The notes: generated from the sequence alone by a model not told the origin. A stretch of 64,000 bases of DNA from Mycolicibacterium aromaticivorans JS19b1 = JCM 16368 (GCF_000559085.1 NZ_JALN02000003.1:124001-188000); one strand, 5' to 3'; positions 44,579 to 54,560 are shown, numbered from the stretch's first letter. Program-made: numbers and translations.

Positions 44579-45564
44579 GTGCCGACGAGCTGATGTCTGA
44601 CGAGGAGTGGGTCCGTGGACTGCACGGCTCCGGCACCGACACCGCCTACGACACCGGGGGCGACTCCGACCTAGCTGAGGTCGATGTGGCCGCGCTGATG
44701 GCCGACGACGACGATCCCTCGACCGGTCCGGTCGATCTGGATTCTGACCGCGATGAGGCTGACGGGGATCAGAAGCCCGCGCGTTTCGACCACAAGCTTT
44801 TGTGGGGCTTTGGCGGCGTAGTGGCTGCGGCTGTAGTCGCCGCGCTGGTGGGTGCCGTCGCGTTCTACTCCACCGACGCACCCGAGCCGACCCGCCCGGG
44901 CGGATCGCTGAGTGAGCCGCAGGCGGTAGCGGTCGCGAAGGCACCACCGTCGCCTGCCCCTGCGGCGGGTCCCGGTGTGGACCGGCCGTTGCCCTATACC
45001 GCCGACGCCCAGAACAGCTGCGCCGAAGGCTCCACGCCTGCGCAGACGATGTCGGGGATGGATCCCCATAACGCGTTCGTGTGCGTGCGGGCAGGCGGCG
45101 ACGGGCAGGTCATCACCATCGACCTGGGGCGAACCTACGTGCTGACGGCCTTCTCATTGACCCCCGGTTGGGTGGGCCAAGACGCCAGTGGCGTCTCGCA
45201 GTGGTCGCAGCACCGGGTGGTGACCATCGTCCAGTGGAGCTTTCCCGATGATCCGAGCCTCCCACCGGTGATGCAGAACACCCAGAACGTTCACGGCGAG
45301 GCGGTGCAACCGATCAAACGTGTTCTCGCATCGCGGATTCAGATGTTAATTCGGTATACCTCGCGCCCTCCGGCCAATCCGGTCGCGACGCCGACACCGG
45401 CCCCCGGCGGGGGATTGACCAGCGTGTTCGGTGATTCGGCTCCCAGCGTCGCCCCACCGCCGGCGACGGACCCGGTTACGGGGTCGAGCAGCGACGGGTC
45501 CGATCCGGTCGACGCCACCTTCGCCATCAGCGCATTGAAGATAATCGGACACGAGGCGGTGTGA
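44575..45564 (+). CDS. Single-pass membrane protein with discoidin-like C-domain
   Basis: 329 aa. An acidic N-terminal 65 residues (EVDVAALMADDDD) is followed by a transmembrane helix at about 76-100 and a linker. The extracytoplasmic domain at about 140-260 has CAEGSTPAQTMSG and GQVITIDLGRTYVLTAFSLT, the pattern of discoidin/F5-8C-like (glycan-binding) jelly rolls, with a Cys pair. The Pro-rich end is variable. The frame extends upstream to 44440 but overlaps the previous gene. It is part of the transfer operon and may contact envelope or recipient glycans. Confidence 0.65.
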   Translation: MSADELMSDEEWVRGLHGSGTDTAYDTGGDSDLAEVDVAALMADDDDPSTGPVDLDSDRDEADGDQKPARFDHKLLWGFGGVVAAAVVAALVGAVAFYSTDAPEPTRPGGSLSEPQAVAVAKAPPSPAPAAGPGVDRPLPYTADAQNSCAEGSTPAQTMSGMDPHNAFVCVRAGGDGQVITIDLGRTYVLTAFSLTPGWVGQDASGVSQWSQHRVVTIVQWSFPDDPSLPPVMQNTQNVHGEAVQPIKRVLASRIQMLIRYTSRPPANPVATPTPAPGGGLTSVFGDSAPSVAPPPATDPVTGSSSDGSDPVDATFAISALKIIGHEAV

Positions 45565-46265
45565 CGCAGATGAACGACCACTCTGACGAGTACCTCATCC
45601 CTCCGACCATGCGGTCCGACCCCGATACTCGGCGGCGGCAGATCAGCCAACTCCTCCATGTCCTCGCCCCAACGGCGGCGTTGTGTGTCGTGCTCACCGC
45701 AGGCCCAGACATGATGGCTGCATCCCCCGCCGCATGGGCCAAAGGCCCGTGGAATCTCGTGCTGGCCATAGGGTTTGGCGTCCTCGTCTGGGATATGCGA
45801 GCACTGTGGCTCCGTCGTCGCGCCCGGCGCGCCCCGGCGACCCTCCCTGTTCATTCAATCGGGCACGCGTTCCGCTTCGCCGAGGACGCCTTGGGCGTCC
45901 GCGCTTGGCCTTCGGGTCGCGGCGACTACGTCGGCCACCGGAGCGCCGCGGAGATCGACCGCGACACCAGCGGAGTGTGGGCGTCCTACGCCGTGCAGCC
46001 GCTCGCGGCGTTGGCGTGCGCAGCATCTCAGCCACGAAAGGACGGCGCGATGGAATGGCTGGTGCACACGGTCACCCGCCTGTCCTGCGCCGACTCCGAC
46101 GACGCCTGGCGGGACGCCGCGCACGCCGTCGCCGCCACTACAGACCCGACGATGCGCGCATCGTTCTTTCGGACCATGAATATGGAGCACCGTCAACGGC
46201 AGTCCGTCGCTCTGGTGATGCGTGACGCCGTGCTCGGTGTGAACGAGCTGGTGGTCCAGCGATGA
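45561..46265 (+). CDS. Membrane-associated protein of the transfer operon, unknown family
   Basis: 234 aa from a GTG overlapping the previous stop (an ATG at 45570 is the alternative). Two hydrophobic stretches (about 34-70) are followed by a helical cytoplasmic part containing MEWLVHTVTRLSCADSDDAW. The 4-bp overlap with the next gene (ATGA at 46262) shows one operon. Not recognised; possibly the inner-membrane partner of the TcpC-like protein. Confidence 0.65.
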   Translation: MTQMNDHSDEYLIPPTMRSDPDTRRRQISQLLHVLAPTAALCVVLTAGPDMMAASPAAWAKGPWNLVLAIGFGVLVWDMRALWLRRRARRAPATLPVHSIGHAFRFAEDALGVRAWPSGRGDYVGHRSAAEIDRDTSGVWASYAVQPLAALACAASQPRKDGAMEWLVHTVTRLSCADSDDAWRDAAHAVAATTDPTMRASFFRTMNMEHRQRQSVALVMRDAVLGVNELVVQR

Positions 46266-47227
46266 AGCTCAATCGGACCTGGACCGGGCGGGTGTCGACG
46301 ACGTCATCGGCGCTGCGACGCTACGGGACGATCGCGCTGATCGTGCTGGCAGCTCTGAGCGGTGTGCACACCGTGTGGGACTTCCTGTTCGGTGAGCCCA
46401 CCGACGTTGTCACACCGGCCCGCACGGTGGTGAACAAGTCCGCTGTGGTGTCCTCGTTCGCCGAGGATTACGTGACAACCTGGCTGACCGCGACCGCAGC
46501 CACCGCGGCCTCCCTGAACCAATTCGTCTCGGTCAACCCCGCCGACTTGAACCTGCCCACGACTCCCGCCGTGGTCCTGGGATCGCCGTCAGTGGTCGCC
46601 GTGACCTACGAAGGAAACGCCGGCAAAGACGCTGAGGCCGAGGTTTTTTCAGTTGTCGTCGGTATCAACGAACGCCCGTACGAATCAGCCTCACCGACCC
46701 GCTACCTGTACCGGGTGCCGGTGCTGTGGTCGCGTTTCGGGCCCCGGGCCACGGGACTGCCTTTTCAGGTCAGCGGGCCCGGCCCGGGCGCCAACCTGGG
46801 CGTGGCATATCCGAGCACACTCGCGAGCACCGACAACGCCTACCAGGTGGTGTCGGGATTCATCACCGCCTACCTCACCGGCACCGGCGATGTCGCCCGC
46901 TATGTGACCACCGACTCCCTGCTGGTCGGCATCGGCGCGCCCTATCTGGCGCGCAAGGACGACAAGGGCAACCCGCTGCCATTGGTCACCTCGGTCACCG
47001 CGACCGGACCGGTGCCGGCCCAACCCGCCGAGGGCCAAACCGTTCAAGTCTTGGCGCAGGTGACCGCCCTGACCTCGCAGTACGCCAACGTCGCCATGAC
47101 CTACCCGTTGACGTTGCGGGGCGTGGGCGGCCACTGGTCAGTGGCCGGGATCGACCGCGCACCGCTGCTCTCCAGTGACGACAACATCACCCCGGTGGCG
47201 CCACCGAGCGCCACGCCGACGAATTAG
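46262..47227 (+). CDS. TcpC/VirB8-like conjugation protein
   Basis: 321 aa. One N-terminal transmembrane helix (about 20-42), then two repeated NTF2-like domains: VVSSFAEDYVTTWLTATA starts the first and YQVVSGFITAYLTGTGD the second. This is the arrangement of TcpC, a VirB8-like core component of Gram-positive conjugation systems. It probably forms the bitopic scaffold of the channel. Confidence 0.82.
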   Translation: MKLNRTWTGRVSTTSSALRRYGTIALIVLAALSGVHTVWDFLFGEPTDVVTPARTVVNKSAVVSSFAEDYVTTWLTATAATAASLNQFVSVNPADLNLPTTPAVVLGSPSVVAVTYEGNAGKDAEAEVFSVVVGINERPYESASPTRYLYRVPVLWSRFGPRATGLPFQVSGPGPGANLGVAYPSTLASTDNAYQVVSGFITAYLTGTGDVARYVTTDSLLVGIGAPYLARKDDKGNPLPLVTSVTATGPVPAQPAEGQTVQVLAQVTALTSQYANVAMTYPLTLRGVGGHWSVAGIDRAPLLSSDDNITPVAPPSATPTN

Positions 47228-47262
47228 ACAGTGCAACAACACCTCTGAGAAAGGCCCCTGAC

Positions 47263-47538
47263 ATGATCACGACTACACTCGCCGCTGGTGACCTCTTCAC
47301 CGCGATCCCGAACCTGTTCAATGACGCCCTGATGCCGGGCGCCCTCTGCTTGATTGCGGCGGGCATTGTCGGCGCAATCGTTGGCCTGCACAAAGGTTTT
47401 GGAACCGCAGCAGGCAAGCTAATCGGCGGTATCACATTGGCCGCCATCGCGCTCGGTTCTGTCGGGCTGACCGTGTCAATCGATCACACCCTCAATAAGC
47501 ACGGCGGCAACGTCCTCACCGGTCAGTACGGACAGTAA
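47263..47538 (+). CDS. Small two-helix membrane protein, pilin-like position
   Basis: 91 aa. Two transmembrane helices (about 25-45 and 53-72) separated by a short basic loop (GLHKGFGTAAGK). Size and position just before the VirB4-like ATPase match small VirB2/VirB3-type subunits or analogues in Gram-positive conjugation modules; this is by context. GAGAAAGG precedes the ATG. Confidence 0.7.
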   Translation: MITTTLAAGDLFTAIPNLFNDALMPGALCLIAAGIVGAIVGLHKGFGTAAGKLIGGITLAAIALGSVGLTVSIDHTLNKHGGNVLTGQYGQ

Positions 47539-47582
47539 TCACAGCACCCGCCGCCACACACCTGTAGATGGGGGAAACCACG

Positions 47583-50396
47583 ATGGCAGAAGAGTCCGTG
47601 CAGACAGCGAAATCGTTCGCTGATGTGCTGAACTTCCCGAAACGGCTGGGCTTTCTCGACGAGCACACCCGGCTGTGGCTCGGACCATGGGGTCTGTGGG
47701 ACGGTGCTGTATTCCTTATTGGCCTGGCCGTCACCGGCGGGGGGATGTACGTCTGGTTCGACGACGGATATGCGCGCTGGATCTGCATGTTCGGCCTGAT
47801 GTTCACTGCCATAGCGACCTATGCAGCGCGTCAGGTCCCCATCTCGCGACCCTCCCCGCGATATCGACTGTGGTGGGCGTTGAACTGCTTCATCGGCAGC
47901 CAGTCCCGCGCTGCGCTCTCAGGCAAACGTGACGTGTGGAAGTCACCCCCCAAAGCGGTCATCGACAATCTGGTGTTCACCAGGGGCGGCGTGTACGCCG
48001 ATTTCATCCTCGCCGAACAACCCAGCGGGATGCAGCGTTTCGACGCGCGGCGCGCTGTCGCCGCCGATCACCGGCCGCTGGTGCGCCAATTGCCGTCAGG
48101 GATCGTGTTCTGGGGCATCTCACCCCGCGTCGACGCCAAGCGGCTGCAGCAGCGCATGATCGCCGGCCGCGAAGATCAACCGCGCTGGATCCGCGAAGTG
48201 CGCGAGTGGGAGCCCTTCCTGACCGAGAACCCCTTCTACGAGCAGGTGTTCGGCGTGCGTGTTCCGGTGGACGCGGGGATGGCGGGTCGCACAGCGACCG
48301 GTTCGCTGGCCAAGCTGACCAGCGCGGTTATCGGCCGTGACGAAGATGCCCCCGAGAGCCTGGACGCGCTGCGCGAAATGGTCGCCGAAATCCTGGGCAA
48401 GATCCCGGCAACCTTCGCACCGCGTCCGGCCACCCCACAACAGATCATGTGGCTCTACCAGCGGCACTGGACCCGCGGCGCGCACACCCAGCCCTTTCCC
48501 CATGAAGCTGGGGGGCCGCGTCGGCTGGCGGGAAAGGACTTCGCCTGGATGATGCCGGTTGACTTCGACGAGGGCGACCAGCAGCGGCGTAAACAGCACC
48601 GCTCCTGGTGGCGGCGACTGTTCCCGTCGTTTCGTCCACTGCTGGTGCTGCGCGGACCATCCGGGGAGAGCTACCAGAGCATGCTCGCCGTGGCCGAGTT
48701 GCCGCGTGGCGGCCTGAGCTTCCCGGGCGCAGAGATTTTGCAGGCGGCCTACGACGTCGACATCACCGCTGACGTCGACTGGTACCAACACGTCAGCATC
48801 ACTACCCGAGAACAAGAACTGAGTGCCGTCGACCGCGCACAACGCAACCTCGACGACCAGTCCTTCCAGATGTCAGGCACTCGCGACGCCGACCTGGCCC
48901 GACGCTACGCCGCCGGTGAGGAATACGAACAAGCGCTCAACGCCAGCCAACTGGAACGCGGCGTACACGCTACGACGGTTCTCGCCGTCGGCGCGGCGAC
49001 CGCAGCGCACCTCACCGACGCCGTCCAGCAGCTCAAGACCCATTTCGCGGAGGAACTAGGCACCGCGCTGTCGGCGCGCCACGGCGCACAGGCGTCTTTA
49101 TGGCAGCTTGGCCAGCCAGGCAGCGAAGGCAACGCCCCACGAAGCCAATTCAAGCAACCCACCACGACCGAGCAGTGGGCCCGGTACGCCCCGCTGGTCG
49201 GCTCCCCGCTGGGCCACGACACGGGCATTCTGTTCGCCGCCAACCTAGCCACCCAACGTCCCCGGCCGGTCCTGCTGGACTTCGAGGGCTTCAAGGACCG
49301 CCGTGGCGCGCCCGGCATGTTGTGGATCGGACCTCCCGGCGGGGGAAAGTCGCTGTCCTGCAAGCGCGTTGTCGACGCGCTTATCAAGCGAGGTCATCAA
49401 GCGTCGATCATCGATCCGGGCACGCTGGGGGAGTGGATCCCCGCACTGGCGCACCACGGCGACCGTGTCCTCACCATCAACCCCTACACCAGCCGGTGGT
49501 CGCTAGACGGGTTACGGATCTTTCCGCGGGAGCACGCCGTCGAGCACACCCTCGATCACCTGCTGCCCATGATGGGCATGGACGCCGTGTCGGCGCCGGC
49601 GCGCCAGTTGGGACGGCTCCTTCGGCCCGATGAGCGGGTGGCCGATTCACTCGGCGAGCTGGTGCGCTACTTCAAGAGTCTCGACCGCGCCGCCTACGCC
49701 GAGTACGAGGAACTGGCCGACAGCCTGATCTATTTCTCCGAAAAAGACTATCTGCGTGCGATGTTCGACGAATCGTTGCCGGTACCACCGATCGCCGATA
49801 TGGACGCGGTGATCTGGCAGATGGCCGGCCAGGAGTTACCGACGACCTCCGAAACCGATCAGGTACACCTCTACAAGCGCCAATCACCGCGCGCCCGCGC
49901 TGGTTTGGCGATCTACGGCATGATCGCCTCTTTGACGCGACTGTCCTACACCGGAGCTGGCCGCCGCCCGGGCGCGTTCGGTTTCCTGGTCACCGAGGAG
50001 GCCCGCGAGTACTTCGCGTCCCCGGTCGGCCGTAAGGACGCCGAGCGCATGGGCAATCAGGGCCGCAAGGAACGCTACGGCCTGCTCGGCATCTCGCAAT
50101 ACCTCGAGCACTTTGACGGCATCGGCATCCAGAACCTGCCGATGCGGGTGATCACCCCGTTCAAGCCCACGGACCTCGACTATGCGAAGGCGACCTTCAA
50201 ACGGCTGGGAATCGACCCGGGCGAGTACCCCGAAGTGCTGCGAACGCAGGTCCAACCCGGTCGCGGGTGGGCCTACCTGTTCGACGATCTCGGGCGGATT
50301 GGGCTAGTGGACATGCTGCCGCCGGTTCAAACGAACCTCCTGGATGCCTTCGACACCCGCGACATGGAAGTCCAAGGGCAGGAGCGGGCCGCATGA
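47583..50396 (+). CDS. VirB4/TraC-like ATPase of type IV secretion
   Basis: 937 aa. A hydrophobic N-terminal region (about 35-80, two membrane helices, VirB3-like) is fused to a long VirB4-type body. Walker A is GPPGGGKSLS near residue 580; the Walker B strand reads FGFLVTEEAREYF near 805, with Thr-Glu-Glu instead of the usual Asp-Glu. VirB4 ATPases energise pilus and channel assembly in conjugation. Its stop overlaps the next gene (ATGA, 50393-50396). Confidence 0.9.
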   Translation: MAEESVQTAKSFADVLNFPKRLGFLDEHTRLWLGPWGLWDGAVFLIGLAVTGGGMYVWFDDGYARWICMFGLMFTAIATYAARQVPISRPSPRYRLWWALNCFIGSQSRAALSGKRDVWKSPPKAVIDNLVFTRGGVYADFILAEQPSGMQRFDARRAVAADHRPLVRQLPSGIVFWGISPRVDAKRLQQRMIAGREDQPRWIREVREWEPFLTENPFYEQVFGVRVPVDAGMAGRTATGSLAKLTSAVIGRDEDAPESLDALREMVAEILGKIPATFAPRPATPQQIMWLYQRHWTRGAHTQPFPHEAGGPRRLAGKDFAWMMPVDFDEGDQQRRKQHRSWWRRLFPSFRPLLVLRGPSGESYQSMLAVAELPRGGLSFPGAEILQAAYDVDITADVDWYQHVSITTREQELSAVDRAQRNLDDQSFQMSGTRDADLARRYAAGEEYEQALNASQLERGVHATTVLAVGAATAAHLTDAVQQLKTHFAEELGTALSARHGAQASLWQLGQPGSEGNAPRSQFKQPTTTEQWARYAPLVGSPLGHDTGILFAANLATQRPRPVLLDFEGFKDRRGAPGMLWIGPPGGGKSLSCKRVVDALIKRGHQASIIDPGTLGEWIPALAHHGDRVLTINPYTSRWSLDGLRIFPREHAVEHTLDHLLPMMGMDAVSAPARQLGRLLRPDERVADSLGELVRYFKSLDRAAYAEYEELADSLIYFSEKDYLRAMFDESLPVPPIADMDAVIWQMAGQELPTTSETDQVHLYKRQSPRARAGLAIYGMIASLTRLSYTGAGRRPGAFGFLVTEEAREYFASPVGRKDAERMGNQGRKERYGLLGISQYLEHFDGIGIQNLPMRVITPFKPTDLDYAKATFKRLGIDPGEYPEVLRTQVQPGRGWAYLFDDLGRIGLVDMLPPVQTNLLDAFDTRDMEVQGQERAA

Positions 50397-52387
50397 CCGA
50401 GCTGCTAGCCGCGTGGCTATACACGCGACCCCGGATCCGCCGCGTCTGGTTTGTGGTGCAGGCGATCTGGTGTGCTTCCCTGTTGGCTGTTGCGACCGCA
50501 CCGACGGCCACCGCCGACACCCTGGGCTCGGCCTGGTCGTTCACCGGGCTGCACGACAGCTACGGCGTTCCGATCGGCCAGCACTTCGTGTCACTGCCGC
50601 CGCTGATGGAAATGATCGGCTCCAACGGCCCGGAATTTGGCGTCGACCCAACCACCTGGGGACCGGCCATCATGTCGTCGCTCAACACCTCCATGACCTA
50701 CGCCCAACTCAACATGGTCCTGGCCTGGGAAACCGCGTTTCTGATCGGAGTGTGCTCGGTGGGCATCTGGCTCATCAAGTTCGCGCTAGGCGTGCTGTGG
50801 CTGGCCTGGTTGGGCGCGATCGCCTCCCCGATCGTGGACACCATGAAAGCGATGATCGAACGGATGCACCTGTTCGAAGGTGGCATCTTATTCTCCATCG
50901 TCGTCGGCGGAATCCTCTGCCTCACCACAGGTTTCAGCACCGGAATCGGCATCATCTTGGGCGGCTTCGTAGCCTTGCTGCTGTTCTGGCTGCTGCTGCG
51001 GGACCCCACCGGCGAGCTGATCAGCGACAACGGACTGCTCGGCATCGGCCGATCACTGGGCTTCTCCCTGGCCCAGGGGGTTGTCCACAACGGCCCTGTC
51101 GCCGCAGGCGGCACCAGCGCCCAGCTCGACACCCTCACCTCCTGGATGGTCGACGTGCTCGTCCGAGACATGGTGGAGCTGGTCAACTTCGGTCAACTCA
51201 TCGACGACATCCCGGGGTGTGCGAGCGCCTACAACGGTGCGCTCCTCAATGGCAGCGGCGCCGCTCAAGCGGTGAAGTCCTGCGCTCCCAACGCCTACGC
51301 CCACGCCCTACACCTCGACGCCACCACCGCCGGGTTGTTCTTCATCATCAATTGCCTCGTCCTACTGATTCTGTGGGCGCTCGACTACATGGGCATCGAG
51401 GCGTTCCGGGTCGGCTTTAAGGCCTTCTGGAATCTGTTCATCGTCGTCCCCGCCGTAGCTATTGCAGCGTTCCCCGGCCCGCCCCGACAATTCGCCAAAA
51501 AAGCCGCCGGCCGGATGCTGTTGCACGGCGCGGAAATGATGGCCGCCACCGCCGGTCTGGGCATCCTCGTCTTGGTCATGGCCAGCGTCACCCGCGGAAC
51601 ACTGCCGGGAACGATCGGCATGACCGCGCCACTGGCCAAGGTGCTGGTGATGGTGCTTCTTGCCGTCGTGGGTTCTTTGGCCTTCCGCTTCGCCCTACTG
51701 CGGGCCTTCGGCGATCACGGGATTCCGGGCCCTGTGCGGGTAGCCAGGGGCGGATACCGTGCGGTCACCGGAACCGCCCGCACCGTCAACGAGGTCGAGT
51801 ACAGCGGCCGGGTGCTCAACACGTGGCGTGGACGTCTCAAAGACCGCCGCAACCAGTCGGTATCCGGTCAGGGGCAGGGTGAGCACGGCGGCCCAGGCGC
51901 ACAGCCGCCAGGCCGCAAGGCACACCCCCCGACCAGCGGGCCCGGACGACGCAACGGGCCAGACCCACGCTTCGGTAGCGCCCCGACCCCCTCACGCCCG
52001 GGCGGCGGTCCAGGAAGCGGAAGCGGGGGCGGCGTCCCAGCGCGCGGGCCCGCAGCACCCACGTCGGGAGCATCGGCTACTGGTGGCCAGGCGGCCACCC
52101 GAGCCGCCGCCACACGCGGTGCCGCCGAAGTGGCAGCCCCCGAGGTCGCAATCCCCGTCGCCGCGGCCGCGTCGCTGCGTTCCCGCGCCCGTGCCCACCA
52201 CCACGACAGCCGCGAGGCACATGCACCGGCCCGGTCACAGGGTGGATCGCCGCCGCAGAACACCGCAGTCAACTCCTATCGAAACCGCGACGCACACAAC
52301 GACGTACCGATGACGCGGCCACCGAGGCCGGATCAACCAGATCCCGGTGATCAACCACCACCAGGGCGCTCAACGCCCAACCCGTAG
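50393..52387 (+). CDS. Polytopic conjugation membrane protein (VirB6-like)
   Basis: 664 aa. The N-terminal signal-like helix (about 15-40) is followed by seven or eight transmembrane segments up to about residue 440 (for example LIKFALGVLWLAWLGAIASP and FIINCLVLLILWALDY), then a 220-residue Pro/Gly/Arg-rich disordered tail. Large polytopic proteins with soluble tails after a VirB4 ATPase are typical VirB6/TcpH-type channel components. The frame extends upstream to 50267 inside virB4; the ATG at 50393 is preferred. Confidence 0.82.
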   Translation: MTELLAAWLYTRPRIRRVWFVVQAIWCASLLAVATAPTATADTLGSAWSFTGLHDSYGVPIGQHFVSLPPLMEMIGSNGPEFGVDPTTWGPAIMSSLNTSMTYAQLNMVLAWETAFLIGVCSVGIWLIKFALGVLWLAWLGAIASPIVDTMKAMIERMHLFEGGILFSIVVGGILCLTTGFSTGIGIILGGFVALLLFWLLLRDPTGELISDNGLLGIGRSLGFSLAQGVVHNGPVAAGGTSAQLDTLTSWMVDVLVRDMVELVNFGQLIDDIPGCASAYNGALLNGSGAAQAVKSCAPNAYAHALHLDATTAGLFFIINCLVLLILWALDYMGIEAFRVGFKAFWNLFIVVPAVAIAAFPGPPRQFAKKAAGRMLLHGAEMMAATAGLGILVLVMASVTRGTLPGTIGMTAPLAKVLVMVLLAVVGSLAFRFALLRAFGDHGIPGPVRVARGGYRAVTGTARTVNEVEYSGRVLNTWRGRLKDRRNQSVSGQGQGEHGGPGAQPPGRKAHPPTSGPGRRNGPDPRFGSAPTPSRPGGGPGSGSGGGVPARGPAAPTSGASATGGQAATRAAATRGAAEVAAPEVAIPVAAAASLRSRARAHHHDSREAHAPARSQGGSPPQNTAVNSYRNRDAHNDVPMTRPPRPDQPDPGDQPPPGRSTPNP

Positions 52388-52435
52388 CCGGGTAGCACCC
52401 CTAACCGTCTTTTGCCTCAACCGAGGAGGACCACC

Positions 52436-53233
52436 ATGACTTTGGCCATCTCTGACCATCACGCTGACCTGTGGACACCCCCTACGTCAGCACCGCAGCC
52501 GCGCATGCAGCGCGCAGACCTACCGGTGCCCCGTGGGGCGATATCAATCGCGCCCGGTTCAGCGTTCGCCAACCCCTACGACACCCCGGCACTGACCGAT
52601 GATCAGCGTCTCGGAGCGCTCGTGCGCTACGCGGTGACTCTCGCCGGCCAAGCAGACCGACTCCCTGAGATCGCCGCCCTGCGGGGGCGGGACCTATCGT
52701 GCACCTGCGCGTTGGGCGATCCAGGATGTCATCGCAGCGTGTTGCTGGACCTGGCCAACCCGCCGAGCTCGCTCTACGCCGCGACCGGTAGCGCAATGGG
52801 CCTCACCTTGCGCCGCCCCTGGGCCTCCCTGCTGCTTGTCCCGGAACGACTGAGTGGCAAGACAATCGAGAACCGAACATGGTCAACCGACTACCGCGGA
52901 CCGGTGCTCATCTACGGCGGCACCCGCATCGACAACGCGGGGGTGAGGGCAGCCAGCAACGCCGGCATGAACGCCGAGTGGCACACCCGCCAGCAGGGGT
53001 GGCTGGGCGCGGCGGTCCTGGTCGACGTGCACCGCTCTCGCGGGTGCTGCCGACCGTGGGGCCAGCCGAAAGGCCGTCCCGACGTGCCGGTCTATCACTG
53101 GGTGTTCATCCATCCCCACCGCCTCGCTGACCGCACCTGGGGCCGCGGTTTCGTCGGTTTGCGACCCACCCCGTGGTCGGTTCTGGTCCGACGCAGCCTG
53201 CTCAACCCCACCACCAAGAAAGGAGGGCACTAG
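52436..53233 (+). CDS. DUF4326-ASCH domain fusion protein
   Basis: 265 aa, GAGGAGG before the ATG. Residues about 20-105 match DUF4326 (LRGRDLSCTCALGDPGCHRS, with Cys/His residues); about 115-240 match ASCH, a PUA-like nucleic-acid-binding fold (LTLRRPWASLL ... IENRTWSTDYRGPVLIYGG). Both domains are common in phage and mobile elements, and ASCH proteins bind or cleave modified RNA or nucleosides. The fusion in a conjugative region suggests a nucleotide- or nucleic-acid-related accessory role, not established. Confidence 0.82.
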   Translation: MTLAISDHHADLWTPPTSAPQPRMQRADLPVPRGAISIAPGSAFANPYDTPALTDDQRLGALVRYAVTLAGQADRLPEIAALRGRDLSCTCALGDPGCHRSVLLDLANPPSSLYAATGSAMGLTLRRPWASLLLVPERLSGKTIENRTWSTDYRGPVLIYGGTRIDNAGVRAASNAGMNAEWHTRQQGWLGAAVLVDVHRSRGCCRPWGQPKGRPDVPVYHWVFIHPHRLADRTWGRGFVGLRPTPWSVLVRRSLLNPTTKKGGH

Positions 53234-53235
53234 CG

Positions 53236-54036
53236 ATGACTGCCCTGTTCGATCACGACATCTACAGCGACGACCACAGCGACCGAGCAGCGCAGGACCG
53301 CGAAGCGCTGCGGGTGGAGGCGGAAAAGAAAGCCCAGGAGCGGGCACGGGAGCGCCGCAATAAGCTTGTCCGTCGAGTCGATGTACTCGACGAACTGCTC
53401 GACGGTGAGGTGGAGTTCCTGGCCGGTTCGCCGTCGATCGCTGACGTTGCGGCCTTCTTCGACATCGGCGCTAGCGCCTTGAACCGGCTGCTGCGCATGT
53501 TTCCCGACGAGTTCGCCTTGGACGGGTGGAGCGCACCGCAGGTCCGCGGCGGCAAGGATCGGTGGACCGATCGGGCGATCGTGCGAGCCGCGCTGCTGCT
53601 GGATGAAGTGCCGTCAGCGCCTGCCGCCGAGATTCGCTACCGTCTCGACGTAGCCGCACTTCCGGTGGCTTTTTCGAGCCGCGAGTGGCGAATCGGACAG
53701 TGCGAGAGGCTTTTTGCTCAGGCAATGGCGGTGGTTGAGGATGTACACGGGGAATCGTCGCCGGTGGATATCTGGCGCCGGTTTCAAGAGATGCCGCGCT
53801 ATGAACTTCAGGCACTCACCGTTGCGCTGGCCGCGTTGGTACCTGACCAAGTCCCCGGCACCGGGGCGTTCTTGCGGACGATCGGGGGGCGGCAGGGACG
53901 AGTCGCCGAAGGGCTGGCCCAGCTGATTCCGGTGCGGTCGAACCTCCATGAGCGCCGTCGCCGCGCCGGCCGCGAACCGCGCTCATCCGAGCCGGGCGGC
54001 GTCGCGGTCATCGCGCGGCGTGGGCGGCGGCGTTGA
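53236..54036 (+). CDS. Probable DNA-binding protein with helix-turn-helix, unknown family
   Basis: 266 aa, AAGGAGGG before the ATG. A charged coiled-coil-like start (residues 20-45, Glu/Arg-rich) precedes a helix-turn-helix-like SIADVAAFFDIGASALNRLL (about 70-90); the rest is helical with a basic tail. Its frame overlaps the next gene by 4 bp (TTGA), so they are coupled. Possibly a plasmid transfer or replication regulator. Confidence 0.6.
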   Translation: MTALFDHDIYSDDHSDRAAQDREALRVEAEKKAQERARERRNKLVRRVDVLDELLDGEVEFLAGSPSIADVAAFFDIGASALNRLLRMFPDEFALDGWSAPQVRGGKDRWTDRAIVRAALLLDEVPSAPAAEIRYRLDVAALPVAFSSREWRIGQCERLFAQAMAVVEDVHGESSPVDIWRRFQEMPRYELQALTVALAALVPDQVPGTGAFLRTIGGRQGRVAEGLAQLIPVRSNLHERRRRAGREPRSSEPGGVAVIARRGRRR

Positions 54037-54488
54037 CCACCGCCGACACCATCGCACTGCGGGACGGCCTGCTCGCAGAGCTTCGCCGCAGTCCTGTCCC
54101 GCTGTCCACAGCCGAACTGGCACAACGAATGCCGTGGAAAACGGAGCGGACCCACGCTCAGTGCGCTCAACTGTGTGACCTCAAACGGCTCGGGCCAGGA
54201 ATCAGAGTCGTTGAGTGCCACACGGACTGGCACATCGTCGCCTACCGCCGGACCACTCACGGCTATACCGGCATCTATCGGCACCTGCGCAGCCTGGAGG
54301 GCCACGGCCTGATTTGCAGGACGATTCGAGATGGCCGCAAACGGGTCTGCTGGACCGTGGTGGAGCCGCCTGTGCTGCCCGTGTCGACGGTTCACGACAC
54401 GGGCCTACTCGACGAGGACGGCTCTGACGACGATGACCGCCCACCCGAGGACCTCGATCCCAACACCGCACACCAGGTGGCCTGCTGA
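54033..54488 (+). CDS. Winged-helix protein, TTG start
   Basis: 151 aa from a TTG that overlaps the previous stop. It shows a helix-turn-helix-like LSTAELAQRMPWKTERTHAQ and a second predicted winged-helix segment, YRHLRSLEGHGLICRTIRDG, followed by an acidic end. It is probably a DNA-binding regulator working with its neighbour. The exact family is not recognised. Confidence 0.6.
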   Translation: MTTADTIALRDGLLAELRRSPVPLSTAELAQRMPWKTERTHAQCAQLCDLKRLGPGIRVVECHTDWHIVAYRRTTHGYTGIYRHLRSLEGHGLICRTIRDGRKRVCWTVVEPPVLPVSTVHDTGLLDEDGSDDDDRPPEDLDPNTAHQVAC

Positions 54489-54560
54489 ACCGCCAGCATG
54501 CCTCCAGACCCGGCCGCAGACGACGTCTCCACCCATTACTTGCGAGAGGACCAACTGACG

